From: an uncultured Holophagaceae bacterium
Lineage (GTDB): Bacteria; Acidobacteriota; Holophagae; Holophagales; Holophagaceae
Reading direction: 5' to 3'
Assembly: GCA_903913215.1 (NCBI GenBank)
Contig: CAIWKE010000028.1
Span: 124,001-188,000 of the forward strand
DNA: 64,000 nt
Notes under the pieces: model-generated
Database searches by the model: none
What the model was told of the DNA's origin: nothing
What the model saw: only the letters and a program-made list of their open reading frames with translations
Part shown: piece by piece, positions 44,803 through 52,355 of the stretch
Layout: every line of letters begins with the position of its first letter
Numbering within the stretch: position 1 is the first letter of the stretch
Position numbers and translations under genes: made by a program

Positions 44803-44854
44803 AGAACTGCTGATCCAACACGAAGACACCAAGACTCGAAGAAAAGAAGAAGAA

Positions 44855-44890
44855 GGGCCGCGATGGGGAATCCCCAGTCGCGGTCCTTTT
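44855..44890 (+). terminator. intrinsic terminator after typA
   Basis: GGGCCGCGA-TGGGG pairs with CCCCA-G-TCGCGGTCC and is followed by TTTTCC. It lies ~50 bases after the typA stop. Confidence 0.8.
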
Positions 44891-44930
44891 CCATTGGGGT
44901 TGAAACTCCCCCTCTGAGGCTCTTTTATAA

Positions 44931-44957
44931 CTCGGCATCGGCAACGCCGATGCCGAG
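44931..44957. repeat. perfect 12-bp hairpin
   Basis: CTCGGCATCGGC pairs exactly with GCCGATGCCGAG around AAC, between the typA terminator and the NifA-like promoter. It may be a second terminator. Confidence 0.6.
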
Positions 44958-44999
44958 CGGGGCGCCGCCTGGGGCAGGACACCACCCATCACGACAAAA

Positions 45000-45038
45000 T
45001 TGAATCCAATGACGAATCATGCTACAATTTTGTAGCAT
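45000..45038 (+). promoter_or_regulatory. sigma-70 promoter with overlapping palindromic operator, NifA-like gene
   Basis: TTGAAT (45000-45005) and TACAAT (45023-45028) are spaced by 17 bases. The -10 is embedded in a 9+2+9 inverted repeat (45019-45038; arms ATGCTACAA / TTGTAGCAT). A second ACAAAATTG lies across the -35 (44994-45002). This arrangement suggests repression or autoregulation. Confidence 0.65.
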
Positions 45039-45055
45039 AAGTTATTGGAGACAGC

Positions 45056-46597
45056 ATGGCCACACGGGATGACGCCAGCAAGCTCTCACCCCTGGTGGAA
45101 GTAAGCCAGGCCCTGGCCACCTCGGATATCCGGGCGGCGCTGCCGCGGGTGCTGGAGATCCTGGCGGAGGCCTTTGAGGCCCTCAGCGGGGTCATCATGC
45201 TGGCCGAGGAGGAGGGTGGGGCCCTGCGCATGGAGGTGGCTCGGGGGCTTTCCCAGCAGGCCGTGGAACGGGCCCGCTACAAGGCCGGCGAAGGCATCAC
45301 GGGCCGGGTGTTGAAGGTGGGCAAGCCCGTGGTGGTGCCCCAGGTGAGCCAGGAGCCCCTGTTCCTGGACCGCACGGGCGTGGCCAAGCAGCAGCGCCGG
45401 ACCAAGGGCGAGCTGAGCTTTTTCTGCGTGCCCCTCTTCGTGGATGCCAAGGCGGTGGGCACCCTGTCGCTCACCATGCCCCACCACCTGGACCGTGACT
45501 ACGAGGGCGATACCAAGATCCTGCAGATCGCCGCCTCCATGGTGGGAATGGCGATGAAGGTGGCCCGCCTGGTGGCGGCGGACCGGCAGCGCCTGGTGGA
45601 GGAGAACCAGCAGCTCCGTCTGGAGCTGCGGGAGCGTTACGACCTGCGCCATCTCATTGGGCACAGCCATGCCATGCAGCGGGTCTATGAGGCCGTGGCC
45701 CAGGCCGCCCCCAGCAGCACCACGGTACTCATCCGCGGGGAATCCGGCACGGGCAAGGAGCTGGTGGCCCATGCCCTGCACTACAACTCGCCCCGGGCGG
45801 ACAAGCCCTTCGTCAAGGTGAGCTGCGGGGCCCTGCCGGAGAACCTCATCGAGTCGGAGCTCTTCGGCTACGAGCCCGGGGCCTTCACGGATGCGCGCCA
45901 CCAGAAGAAGGGCCGCTTCGAGCTGGCCCATGGCGGGACCCTCTTCCTGGACGAGGTGGGCGAGCTGTCCCCGGCCACCCAGGTGAAGCTGCTGCGAGTC
46001 CTCCAGGAGCGGGAATTCGAGCGGCTGGGCGGCGTGAAGTCCGTGAAGGTGGACGTGCGCCTGCTGGCGGCGACCCACCGCGACCTGGAGGCCGCCGTGA
46101 AGGCGGGCACCTTCCGAGAGGATCTCTACTACCGCCTGCACGTGTTCGAGGTCTTCATGCCGCCCCTGCGGGAACGCCAGGCGGACATTGTGCTGCTGGC
46201 GGACCACTTCGTGGAGAAGATCGCGGCGGCCCAGGGCAAGGATGTGCGCCGCCTCTCCACCTCGGCCATCGACATGCTGGTGGCCTACCACTGGCCCGGG
46301 AACGTGCGCGAGCTGGAGAACTGCATCGAGCGGGCCATCCTCGTCTGCGGGGGCGGGGTGATCCACGCCCACCACCTGCCGCCCTCCCTGCAGACGGCGG
46401 AAGTCTCGGGCACCCTGCCCGGGGTGGGCCTGGGCGAAGCGGTCTCCGCCTTCGAGCGGGACCTGCTCCAGGACACGCTCAAGTCCGCCCGGGGCAACCG
46501 GGCCCGGGCCGCCCGCCTGCTCCGCACCACGGAGCGAATCCTGAACTACAAGATCAAGAAATACGACCTGGATCCCGAACGGTTCAAGGCCTCCTGA
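45056..46597 (+). CDS. NifA-like GAF sigma-54-dependent activator
   Basis: A 513-residue protein. The N-terminal GAF domain (residues ~20-185) resembles that of NifA. The AAA+ domain (~200-430) has Walker A GESGTGKE, GGTLFLDEVGEL, and the R-finger region. The sigma-54 contact loop reads GAFTDA instead of GAFTGA. The C-terminal Fis-type HTH (RARAARLLRTTERILNYKIKKY) is of the NifA kind. GGAG precedes the ATG. No nif genes are nearby; the genes downstream encode ammonium transport and P-II. So I infer control of nitrogen acquisition, possibly with GAF sensing a nitrogen signal. Confidence 0.88.
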   Translation: MATRDDASKLSPLVEVSQALATSDIRAALPRVLEILAEAFEALSGVIMLAEEEGGALRMEVARGLSQQAVERARYKAGEGITGRVLKVGKPVVVPQVSQEPLFLDRTGVAKQQRRTKGELSFFCVPLFVDAKAVGTLSLTMPHHLDRDYEGDTKILQIAASMVGMAMKVARLVAADRQRLVEENQQLRLELRERYDLRHLIGHSHAMQRVYEAVAQAAPSSTTVLIRGESGTGKELVAHALHYNSPRADKPFVKVSCGALPENLIESELFGYEPGAFTDARHQKKGRFELAHGGTLFLDEVGELSPATQVKLLRVLQEREFERLGGVKSVKVDVRLLAATHRDLEAAVKAGTFREDLYYRLHVFEVFMPPLRERQADIVLLADHFVEKIAAAQGKDVRRLSTSAIDMLVAYHWPGNVRELENCIERAILVCGGGVIHAHHLPPSLQTAEVSGTLPGVGLGEAVSAFERDLLQDTLKSARGNRARAARLLRTTERILNYKIKKYDLDPERFKAS

Positions 46598-46930
46598 AGC
46601 CAGGGGCTGTTCAGGTTAGATCCAGTTGACATGACAAAATTGTAGTAATGATATAAATTTATTACAAATTTGAAGTATTTTTGTCGATATTTCTGAAACC
46701 CCCTTACTGCCACGACCCCTCCCTGGCTCCCGACCTGATTCAGCTTCCTGGGCGCCTTGGCTCCGCTCAGCCTGCAGTCGGGCAGCTTACTGACCCCGAG
46801 GCGGTGCCGGTGTTGACCTGGATGGACGAGACCAGGATCCTGTTGGCAGGCCCAGTATCCCGTCGAGCCTGCCATCCAAGTTCGAGAAGGGCCATGTCTG
46901 GATTAGAAATCATACAAAATTGTAATTCAT

Positions 46931-46946
46931 TGTTGGCCACACAACA
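46931..46946 (+). promoter_or_regulatory. TGT-N10-ACA upstream activator site
   Basis: TGT-TGGCCACACA-ACA fits the classical NifA upstream activator sequence exactly. It is ~100 bp upstream of the GG-N10-GC element and overlaps the fifth ACAATTTTGT motif. Confidence 0.5.
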
Positions 46947-47042
46947 ATTTTGTTGCGTAAAAATGATCAGGAAATTCCTGAATTGAAAAACTAAATCAAA
47001 TCAAAAATAGATTTATATAAAATATCAGAGGTTCAGCGCCAG

Positions 47043-47058
47043 AGGCATGCTTCCTGCT
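47043..47058 (+). promoter_or_regulatory. sigma-54-like -24/-12 element
   Basis: AGGCATG-CTTC-CTGCT preserves GG and GC at the required 10-base spacing, with mismatches to TGGCACG-N4-TTGCW at the outer positions. It is 145 bases before the small secreted protein gene. Confidence 0.4.
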
Positions 47059-47188
47059 CTTCTTATTGCAGGTGGGGCCGACAGCCGGTCCCAGAAATGG
47101 AAAGGGCAAGGACTTTGGCCAAGCAAAGGGGATCCACCCCGAACCGCCAGCCACAGCTCCTCCCTTTCTGCGCAGCAGGAGGCACACC

Positions 47189-47350
47189 ATGAACCGGCGA
47201 ACCCTGCGGAGACTCTTTGCGGTGGCGGTGGCCGTTGCGGCCATCACCCCCCTCTTCGCCCTTGAGTCACACGGTTGCGCCCACGGCGCCGAGAAGAAGT
47301 TCGTGTCCCAGCAGCAGGGGTTCCAGATCCAGGAACTTCAGCGCCACTGA
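47189..47350 (+). CDS. small exported protein (53 aa)
   Basis: AGGAGG lies seven bases before ATG 47189. The 53-residue product is mostly a signal peptide (MNRRTLRRLFAVAVAVAAI, cleavage likely after LFA) followed by a short mature part with one Cys and several His/Gln. No family is recognised. Its position as the first gene after the putative sigma-54 promoter, 61 bases before the TorF-type gene, suggests it belongs to the ammonium operon. It could alternatively be a leader peptide. Confidence 0.6.
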   Translation: MNRRTLRRLFAVAVAVAAITPLFALESHGCAHGAEKKFVSQQQGFQIQELQRH

Positions 47351-47411
47351 CCTCAGCGGACTTCATTATTTGACGGCCCCGCGCCGCCCCCCGACCTTTC
47401 TGGAGCATGCC

Positions 47412-48266
47412 ATGCAGCTTTTCAAGATTCTGCCCCTGACCACCGCCCTGGCCGCCCAGTTGTTGGCCCAGGCACCGGCGGCCCCAGCCCCGGCAGCAGC
47501 GCCCGCGCCACCCCCTCCGCCCGCCATCTTGGGCTTTGCGGTGACCGGGACCACCACCATCGGGTCCCAGTACATATTCAGGGGCCTGTCCCAGACGGAT
47601 GGCCAGCCCACGATCCAGGGGGAGCTGGACCTGGTACATCCGTCTGGGTTTTACCTCAGCACCGCTCTGAGCAACGTCTCCTGGTTCACGGATCAGAACC
47701 TCAACACGGCCAAGACGCCCGTGCTGACGGGTAGTGTGTCCTCCGCCAGCCTCGAGCTGGATCTCTTTGGCGGCTACAAGTGGGGCTTCGCCAAGGACTG
47801 GACCCTGGATATAGGCGTCTACCGGTACCTCTATCCGGGCACCTACGATCACCTCGTGGTTTACAAGAATCCCGCCACCACGGAGGCCTACCTGGGCCTG
47901 AGCTACAGCTGGGCCAGCCTCAAGTATTCGAGGGTGATCAGCGGCGCCGACTTTGGTGTGGCCAACGCCGAGGGCACCACCTATGTGGACTTGAGCCTGG
48001 CCTATCCCCTGGGTGAGAGCGGCTGGACGCTGCTGGCTCACGCGGGCAAGACCACCTTCGCGGGCACTGGCAACGACATCTTCTCCTACACGGACTACAA
48101 GGCGGGCATCGCCAAGGAGATCAAGGGCTACACCTTCGCCCTGGCCTACACGAATGCTGACACCAAGGCCTTCGCCGCCGACGGCCAGACCCCCGTCTAC
48201 GCGAACGCCATGGGCCGGAACATCGGCGGCAGCCGCGGGACCTTCACCATCACCAAGGCTTTCTAA
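47412..48266 (+). CDS. TorF-family putative outer-membrane porin
   Basis: A 284-residue protein with a signal peptide (MQLFKILPLTTALAAQLLAQ) and an Ala/Pro spacer. A beta-barrel region follows, opening with the family landmark GSQYIFRGLSQTDGQPTIQGELDL and ending in the aromatic C-terminus ITKAF. TorF (Gcw_chp) proteins are predicted outer-membrane channels and are often encoded beside amt and glnK genes. ATG 47412 is chosen for its GGAG and signal peptide; the frame is open from 47217. It likely lets ammonium or another solute through the outer membrane, which is inference. Confidence 0.83.
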   Translation: MQLFKILPLTTALAAQLLAQAPAAPAPAAAPAPPPPPAILGFAVTGTTTIGSQYIFRGLSQTDGQPTIQGELDLVHPSGFYLSTALSNVSWFTDQNLNTAKTPVLTGSVSSASLELDLFGGYKWGFAKDWTLDIGVYRYLYPGTYDHLVVYKNPATTEAYLGLSYSWASLKYSRVISGADFGVANAEGTTYVDLSLAYPLGESGWTLLAHAGKTTFAGTGNDIFSYTDYKAGIAKEIKGYTFALAYTNADTKAFAADGQTPVYANAMGRNIGGSRGTFTITKAF

Positions 48267-48360
48267 GCCTCTATCCAGCTGAATGAAACAACAGCGGTCC
48301 CACTGCCGCGAGGCGAAGCTGCACGCGTCAGTTCCCGCATTTCCATTCAAGGAGCCCCAC

Positions 48361-50019
48361 ATGGTTAGTCTTTCCCCCCGAGGCGAGCCCCTCAGCATGA
48401 AATCGAAATTCACGAGGCTGGCAGCCCGCATGCAGGACCCCGAGTGGCGACGCTACGGCTTCGTGATGGCCTCGGGCAAGCTGCTGGGCCTGGCTACGGT
48501 CATGGTGATGATGATCCTCATTCCGCTGCTGCTGAACGGCACCAGCGTCCGGGCCGATGTTCCGCCCAGCACGCCCCCCGCCGCTGTGGCCACGGCCGCG
48601 ACCGCCGTGGCGGCCCCTGCTCCAGCGCCCGCACCCGCCCCCCCCGTGGTGCTCGCCAAGGACATCGTGAACCCCCTCAACACCGTGTGGACCCTCATCG
48701 CGGCCTTCCTGGTCTTCGCCATGCAGGTGGGCTTCGTGATGCTGGAGGCGGGCTTCTGCCGTTCCCGGGAGACGGTGAACGTGCTGGTGGAATGCGTCTT
48801 TGACACTTGCCTCTGCGGCATCCTGTTCTGGGCCTTCGGCTACGCCTTCATGTTCAGCGAGGGCAACGGCTTCATCGGCTACCACTGGTTCTTCCTGCGG
48901 GGCGCCCCGGCCACCTATGGCGCCACGGGCGTGGCCTTCCTGGCCCACTGGATCTTCCAGTTCGCCTTCGCCGACACCTGCTCCACCATCACCTCCGGCG
49001 CCATGATCGGCCGCACGGACTTCATCGGCGATGTGCTCTACAGCCTGGCGGTATCGGGCTTCATCTACCCCATCATCGGGCACTGGGCCTGGGGCCCGGA
49101 TGGCTTCCTGGCCACCATGGGCAGCCAAGGCAAGTTCCTGGCTTCCTTGGGCATGAACTTCCATGACTTCGCCGGTTCCTCTGTGGTCCACACCATCGGC
49201 GGCGCCGTCGCCCTGGCTGGTGCCATCGTGCTGGGCCCCCGCCTGGGCCGCAAGTTCAAGCGGGATGGCGGCGGTCCCATGACCCCCCATGACCTCACCA
49301 TCGCCGTCTGCGGCGGCCTCCTGCTCTGGTTCGGCTGGTATGGCTTCAACCCAGGCAGCACCCTGTCGGCCATGGACTTTGAAGGCATCGGCCGCGTGGC
49401 CGCCAACACCACCCTGGCCGCCTGCGCCGCGGGCCTCACGGCGGTCTTCTTCATCTACCTCCGCAGCAAGGTCTGGGATCCGGGCTCCATCACCAACGGC
49501 TTCCTGGCGGGCCTGGTGGCCATCACCGCCCCCTGCTACTGGGTGAGCCCCTTCGGCTCCGTCATGATCGGCGGCATCGCCGGCATCATCGTGATCCTCG
49601 GTGTGGACCTGCTGGAATACCTCCGCATTGACGATCCCATCGGCGCCGTGCCGGTGCACATGATCAACGGCATCTGGGGCACCCTGTCCCTGGGCCTCTT
49701 CGCCAGCGGCCAGTTCGCGGCGGCCGGCAGTGATCCCATCGCCCCGGACCTTTCCAGCAAGCTTACGGGTCTCTTCTACGGCGGCGGCGCCAAGGTGCTC
49801 ATCGCCCAGCTGGTGGGTAGCGCCATTATCACTGGAGCCACCCTGGCCGTGTCCCTGCTGGTGATGTATGCGGTGGATGCCCTGGGCCTGCTGCGCCTCT
49901 CTCACGACGCTGAAATGGATGGCATGGACCTCCACGAGCACGGCATCTCGGCCTATCCCGAGTATGTGATCTCGGCCCTGGCCTCCCCGGCGGGCGCACC
50001 CCTGGTCGTGAAGAAGTGA
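48361..50019 (+). CDS. amt: ammonium transporter Amt with N-terminal extension
   Basis: A 552-residue protein. The canonical Amt core starts near residue 105 (NPLNTVWTLIAAFLVFAMQVGF) and has eleven helices. The twin histidines lie in SSVVHTIGGAVAL and VPVHMINGIWGT. Ahead of it is an unusual ~100-residue extension: a cytoplasmic segment, one hydrophobic helix ending in VRA, and an Ala/Pro linker (PAPAPAPAPP). This might be a signal peptide or an extra anchor. AGGAG precedes ATG 48361. The adjacent P-II gene is the usual partner that blocks the channel when nitrogen is sufficient. Confidence 0.93.
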   Translation: MVSLSPRGEPLSMKSKFTRLAARMQDPEWRRYGFVMASGKLLGLATVMVMMILIPLLLNGTSVRADVPPSTPPAAVATAATAVAAPAPAPAPAPPVVLAKDIVNPLNTVWTLIAAFLVFAMQVGFVMLEAGFCRSRETVNVLVECVFDTCLCGILFWAFGYAFMFSEGNGFIGYHWFFLRGAPATYGATGVAFLAHWIFQFAFADTCSTITSGAMIGRTDFIGDVLYSLAVSGFIYPIIGHWAWGPDGFLATMGSQGKFLASLGMNFHDFAGSSVVHTIGGAVALAGAIVLGPRLGRKFKRDGGGPMTPHDLTIAVCGGLLLWFGWYGFNPGSTLSAMDFEGIGRVAANTTLAACAAGLTAVFFIYLRSKVWDPGSITNGFLAGLVAITAPCYWVSPFGSVMIGGIAGIIVILGVDLLEYLRIDDPIGAVPVHMINGIWGTLSLGLFASGQFAAAGSDPIAPDLSSKLTGLFYGGGAKVLIAQLVGSAIITGATLAVSLLVMYAVDALGLLRLSHDAEMDGMDLHEHGISAYPEYVISALASPAGAPLVVKK

Positions 50020-50056
50020 GCCGACCCCGCCAACTCTTTTGCCTGAGGAGCCAACC

Positions 50057-50410
50057 ATGAAAATGATCGTAGCCATCATCCGACCTGACAAATTCGAGGC
50101 GGTGCAGGCCGCCCTGGTCGCCCACAACATCTACCTGATGACCGTGTCCGATGTCCGCGGCTGTGGCACGCAGAAGGGCTTCGCCGAGCAGTTCCGCGGC
50201 AGCAAGATCGGCCTCATCCGCCTCCTGCCCAAGGTGAAGCTGGAGATCGCCGTGAACGAGGAGTTCGTGAAGCCCGCGGTGGAGGCCATCATGGCCGCCG
50301 CCAAGTCCGAGCCCAGCCAGCTCGGAGACGGCAAGATCTTCGTGCTGAGCCTGGAAGCCTGCTACCGGGTCCGCACCGGCGAAGAAGGCGGCCTGGCCAT
50401 CGGGCCCTGA
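50057..50410 (+). CDS. P-II family nitrogen regulator (GlnK/GlnB-like) without uridylylation tyrosine
   Basis: A 117-residue P-II protein: MKMIVAIIRPDKFEAVQAAL start, T-loop (GCGTQKGFAEQFRG), LLPKVKLEIAV, GDGKIFVLSLEACYRVRTGEEG with the B- and C-loop regions. Compared with E. coli GlnB, Tyr51 is absent: residues 46-51 are FRGSKI, and the T-loop is one residue longer. Uridylylation by GlnD is therefore unlikely. Regulation would rely on ATP/ADP and 2-oxoglutarate binding. GAGGAG precedes ATG 50057, 37 bases after amt, so the two are co-transcribed. Confidence 0.92.
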   Translation: MKMIVAIIRPDKFEAVQAALVAHNIYLMTVSDVRGCGTQKGFAEQFRGSKIGLIRLLPKVKLEIAVNEEFVKPAVEAIMAAAKSEPSQLGDGKIFVLSLEACYRVRTGEEGGLAIGP

Positions 50411-50460
50411 AGCCCGGATCAGCCAAGGTTGAATAACCATTGAAACTGGTGAGCAACAGT

Positions 50461-50508
50461 GATGAACGGTGAGATCGCCAAGAAGTTTTGGCATTCTCAC
50501 CGTTCATC
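50461..50508 (+). terminator. long hairpin after P-II gene
   Basis: GATGAACGGTGAGA (50461-50474) pairs with TCTCACCGTTCATC (50495-50508), and an inner GCCAA/TTGGC extends the stem. It ends the amt-P-II operon; the tract after it is only moderately T-rich. Confidence 0.65.
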
Positions 50509-50577
50509 ATCGGTTTGTGGCTATTTAGCCTTTCCTCCGGTCGTCCATCTGCTGGTTCTAGATGCTACAAAGGGGGT

Positions 50578-51309
50578 ATGCAGGAGCCCCGCACTGATTC
50601 CTCTGGCAACTCCCCGGCCCCGATCTACGTGGCCCCGGTGCGGGCCAGTTTCTGGCAGAAGCTGGGCCCGGGAGGGGCCGCCTCCCTGGGGCTGGCCCTG
50701 CTGAGCGGATTGGGCCTGCTGGGCCTGCCCTGGCTCTATCGATGCGGCCAGGTGCTGCGCGGGGCCCAGGGCGACCCACAACAGGCCGCAGACGCCATCC
50801 TGGTGCTGGGTCGGCGCCTGGAGGGGGACACTCTCACCGCCGTCTTTACGGCCCGGTTGGCCCAGGCCGAGGACCTCTGGCGAGGCGGCCACGCCCCCCG
50901 GATCTTCGTGGCGGGGGGCACCACCGGTACCGCCACCCGCAGCGAGGCTGAGGCGGGCCAGGACTGGCTGCTGGCAAGGGGCATCCCCGAGGAGGCCATC
51001 CTCCTGGAGGATCGCAGCCAGCACACCCTGGAGAACCTTTTCAATGTCCGCATCGAGATGCGGGCTCAGGGTTGGACCACCCTGCTGATGGTCTCCGATC
51101 CCCTCCACTTGGCCCGGGCCAAAGCCACCGCCCGAGGCCTGGACCTGGCCGTCCGCTGCTGTCCCGCTCCCGCGGCGCCGCCGAAGCCGGGCTCCCTGGG
51201 CTGGTGGGCCCGGGTGGCCACGGAGGGCTTCCTGCTGCACTGGTATCACACGGGAATGCTGTACAGCCGCCTACTGGGCAGCCGAGAGCAGCTGAAGCGG
51301 GTCACCTGA
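50578..51309 (+). CDS. YdcF/SanA-family (DUF218) membrane protein
   Basis: A 243-residue protein. One hydrophobic helix near residues 30-50 anchors the DUF218 domain: AADAILVLGRRLEGD, IFVAGGTTGTATRSEAEAG, ILLEDRSQHTLENLFN and LLMVSDPLHLARAKATA match its four conserved blocks. Members are implicated in envelope biogenesis or barrier function, with unknown chemistry. AGGGGG precedes ATG 50578; the frame is open from 50488. Confidence 0.85.
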   Translation: MQEPRTDSSGNSPAPIYVAPVRASFWQKLGPGGAASLGLALLSGLGLLGLPWLYRCGQVLRGAQGDPQQAADAILVLGRRLEGDTLTAVFTARLAQAEDLWRGGHAPRIFVAGGTTGTATRSEAEAGQDWLLARGIPEEAILLEDRSQHTLENLFNVRIEMRAQGWTTLLMVSDPLHLARAKATARGLDLAVRCCPAPAAPPKPGSLGWWARVATEGFLLHWYHTGMLYSRLLGSREQLKRVT

Positions 51310-51365
51310 CAGGAGTCAGCCTGGGTCTTGCTGCTGCCGAACAGAGTGGCAAGATTGGATGTCCC

Positions 51366-52298
51366 ATGCCCACCGAACCAACCACCCCCGCCAGACCTGT
51401 CCTACCCGGTCGGGGCAAGGTTTTGGTTGTGGATGACAGCTCGGCCATGCGGTTGGCCCTGGAAAGTGTGCTTGCTGTCGAGCACCAAGTGTTCACCGCG
51501 GCCAATGGGCCTGAAGGGCTTGCCATCGCCGCCAGCGAGCGTCCTGACGTCATCCTCCTGGATGTGGTCATGGCCGGCATGGATGGCTATGCCGTCTGTG
51601 CGCACCTGAAGTCCGATCCACGAACCGAGGACATCCCGGTGCTTTTCCTGACGAGCCTGGCCGGGGAAGCCGAAGAGACCTTGGCCCTGGAGGCGGGGGC
51701 CATCGACTTCCTGGTTAAGCCCTTCCGTCCCAGAGTGGTCGCCGCGAGGGTCCGAAATCATGTGGAGTTGAAGCGGTTGCGGGACCGGATCAGACAGCAG
51801 TCCCTGGTGGACGGCCTGACAGGCGTGGCCAACCGGCGCCGCTTCGATGAGGAGCTGCTGGAAGCCTGGTCCGCCTGCGCTCTGAACCAGAAGCCGCTGG
51901 CCCTGATCATGCTGGATGTCGACTACTTCAAGCGCTACAACGACCAGTTCGGCCACCCCGAGGGTGACGCCTGCCTTCAGGCCGTGGCCGCCGTGCTGGC
52001 CCGGAGCGTGACCTCCCCGGGCAGTCTGGTGGCCCGGTACGGTGGCGAGGAGTTCACCTGCGTGCTGCCCGAGGCCGATGCGCTCCGCGCCATGGACGTG
52101 GCTGAGCACCTGTGCACGGAGGTCCGTGCCCTGGGACTGCCGCACCCCGCTTCGGATATCGAAAATATTGTCACCATCAGCCTGGGCGTGGCCAGCCTTC
52201 GGCCAGCGGCCGGTGGGGAACCCCAGGACCTCCTGCTCCGGGCTGATCAGCAGCTCTACCGGGCCAAATCCGAGGGGCGGAATCGCGCCTGCGGCTAG
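51366..52298 (+). CDS. response regulator with GGDEF diguanylate cyclase output (PleD-like)
   Basis: A 310-residue protein. The N-terminal receiver (LVVDDSSAMR, phospho-acceptor in ILLDVVMAGMDG, LVKPFRP) is followed by a short helix and a GGDEF domain: DGLTGVANRRRFDEEL, LDVDYFKRYND, and the active-site ARYGGEEF. The RXXD product-inhibition site five residues before GGEEF is absent (SPGS instead). It should make cyclic di-GMP on phosphorylation. The PilZ protein at 33474 is a possible effector. ATG 51366 is chosen because the domain begins there; the long upstream extension to 51072 overlaps ydcF in another frame. Confidence 0.93.
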   Translation: MPTEPTTPARPVLPGRGKVLVVDDSSAMRLALESVLAVEHQVFTAANGPEGLAIAASERPDVILLDVVMAGMDGYAVCAHLKSDPRTEDIPVLFLTSLAGEAEETLALEAGAIDFLVKPFRPRVVAARVRNHVELKRLRDRIRQQSLVDGLTGVANRRRFDEELLEAWSACALNQKPLALIMLDVDYFKRYNDQFGHPEGDACLQAVAAVLARSVTSPGSLVARYGGEEFTCVLPEADALRAMDVAEHLCTEVRALGLPHPASDIENIVTISLGVASLRPAAGGEPQDLLLRADQQLYRAKSEGRNRACG

Positions 52299-52355
52299 AG
52301 TTCATCCAGGTGGCCCTTTGGGCCGAAAAGTGGGTGCTGGACCCCGGAGGCATGG

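Larger units (their letters stand above)
46598..47188. promoter_or_regulatory. AT-rich control region with repeated ACAAAATTGT operators
   Basis: This 591-base gap holds three exact copies of ACAAAATTGT or its complement (46634-46643, 46914-46923, 46944-46953). It also holds a TGT-N10-ACA NifA-type site (46931-46946), a GG-N10-GC sigma-54-like element (47044-47057) and a 7+1+7 dyad TCAGGAA-A-TTCCTGA (46967-46981). A sigma-70-like promoter TTGACA-N18-GATATA (46626-46655) encloses the first copy. The GC-rich middle (about 46690-46900) has no convincing ORF. Confidence 0.6.

Noticed and set aside
42949-44985. 678-codon minus-strand open frame opposite typA
   Set aside because: It is an antisense shadow caused by GC-rich codon use; typA on the plus strand has full GTPase motifs, and the shadow has low-complexity His/Gly/Ala-rich composition without domains.
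46546-46875. 109-codon minus-strand frame beside the NifA-like gene
   Set aside because: It overlaps the 3' end of the activator and the control region, has no ribosome-binding site and no recognisable features.
48328-50130. 600-codon minus-strand open frame opposite amt
   Set aside because: His/Gly/Ala-rich antisense shadow of the ammonium transporter.
51072-51365. In-frame upstream extension of the diguanylate cyclase response regulator
   Set aside because: It overlaps ydcF in another frame, and the receiver domain begins right after ATG 51366.
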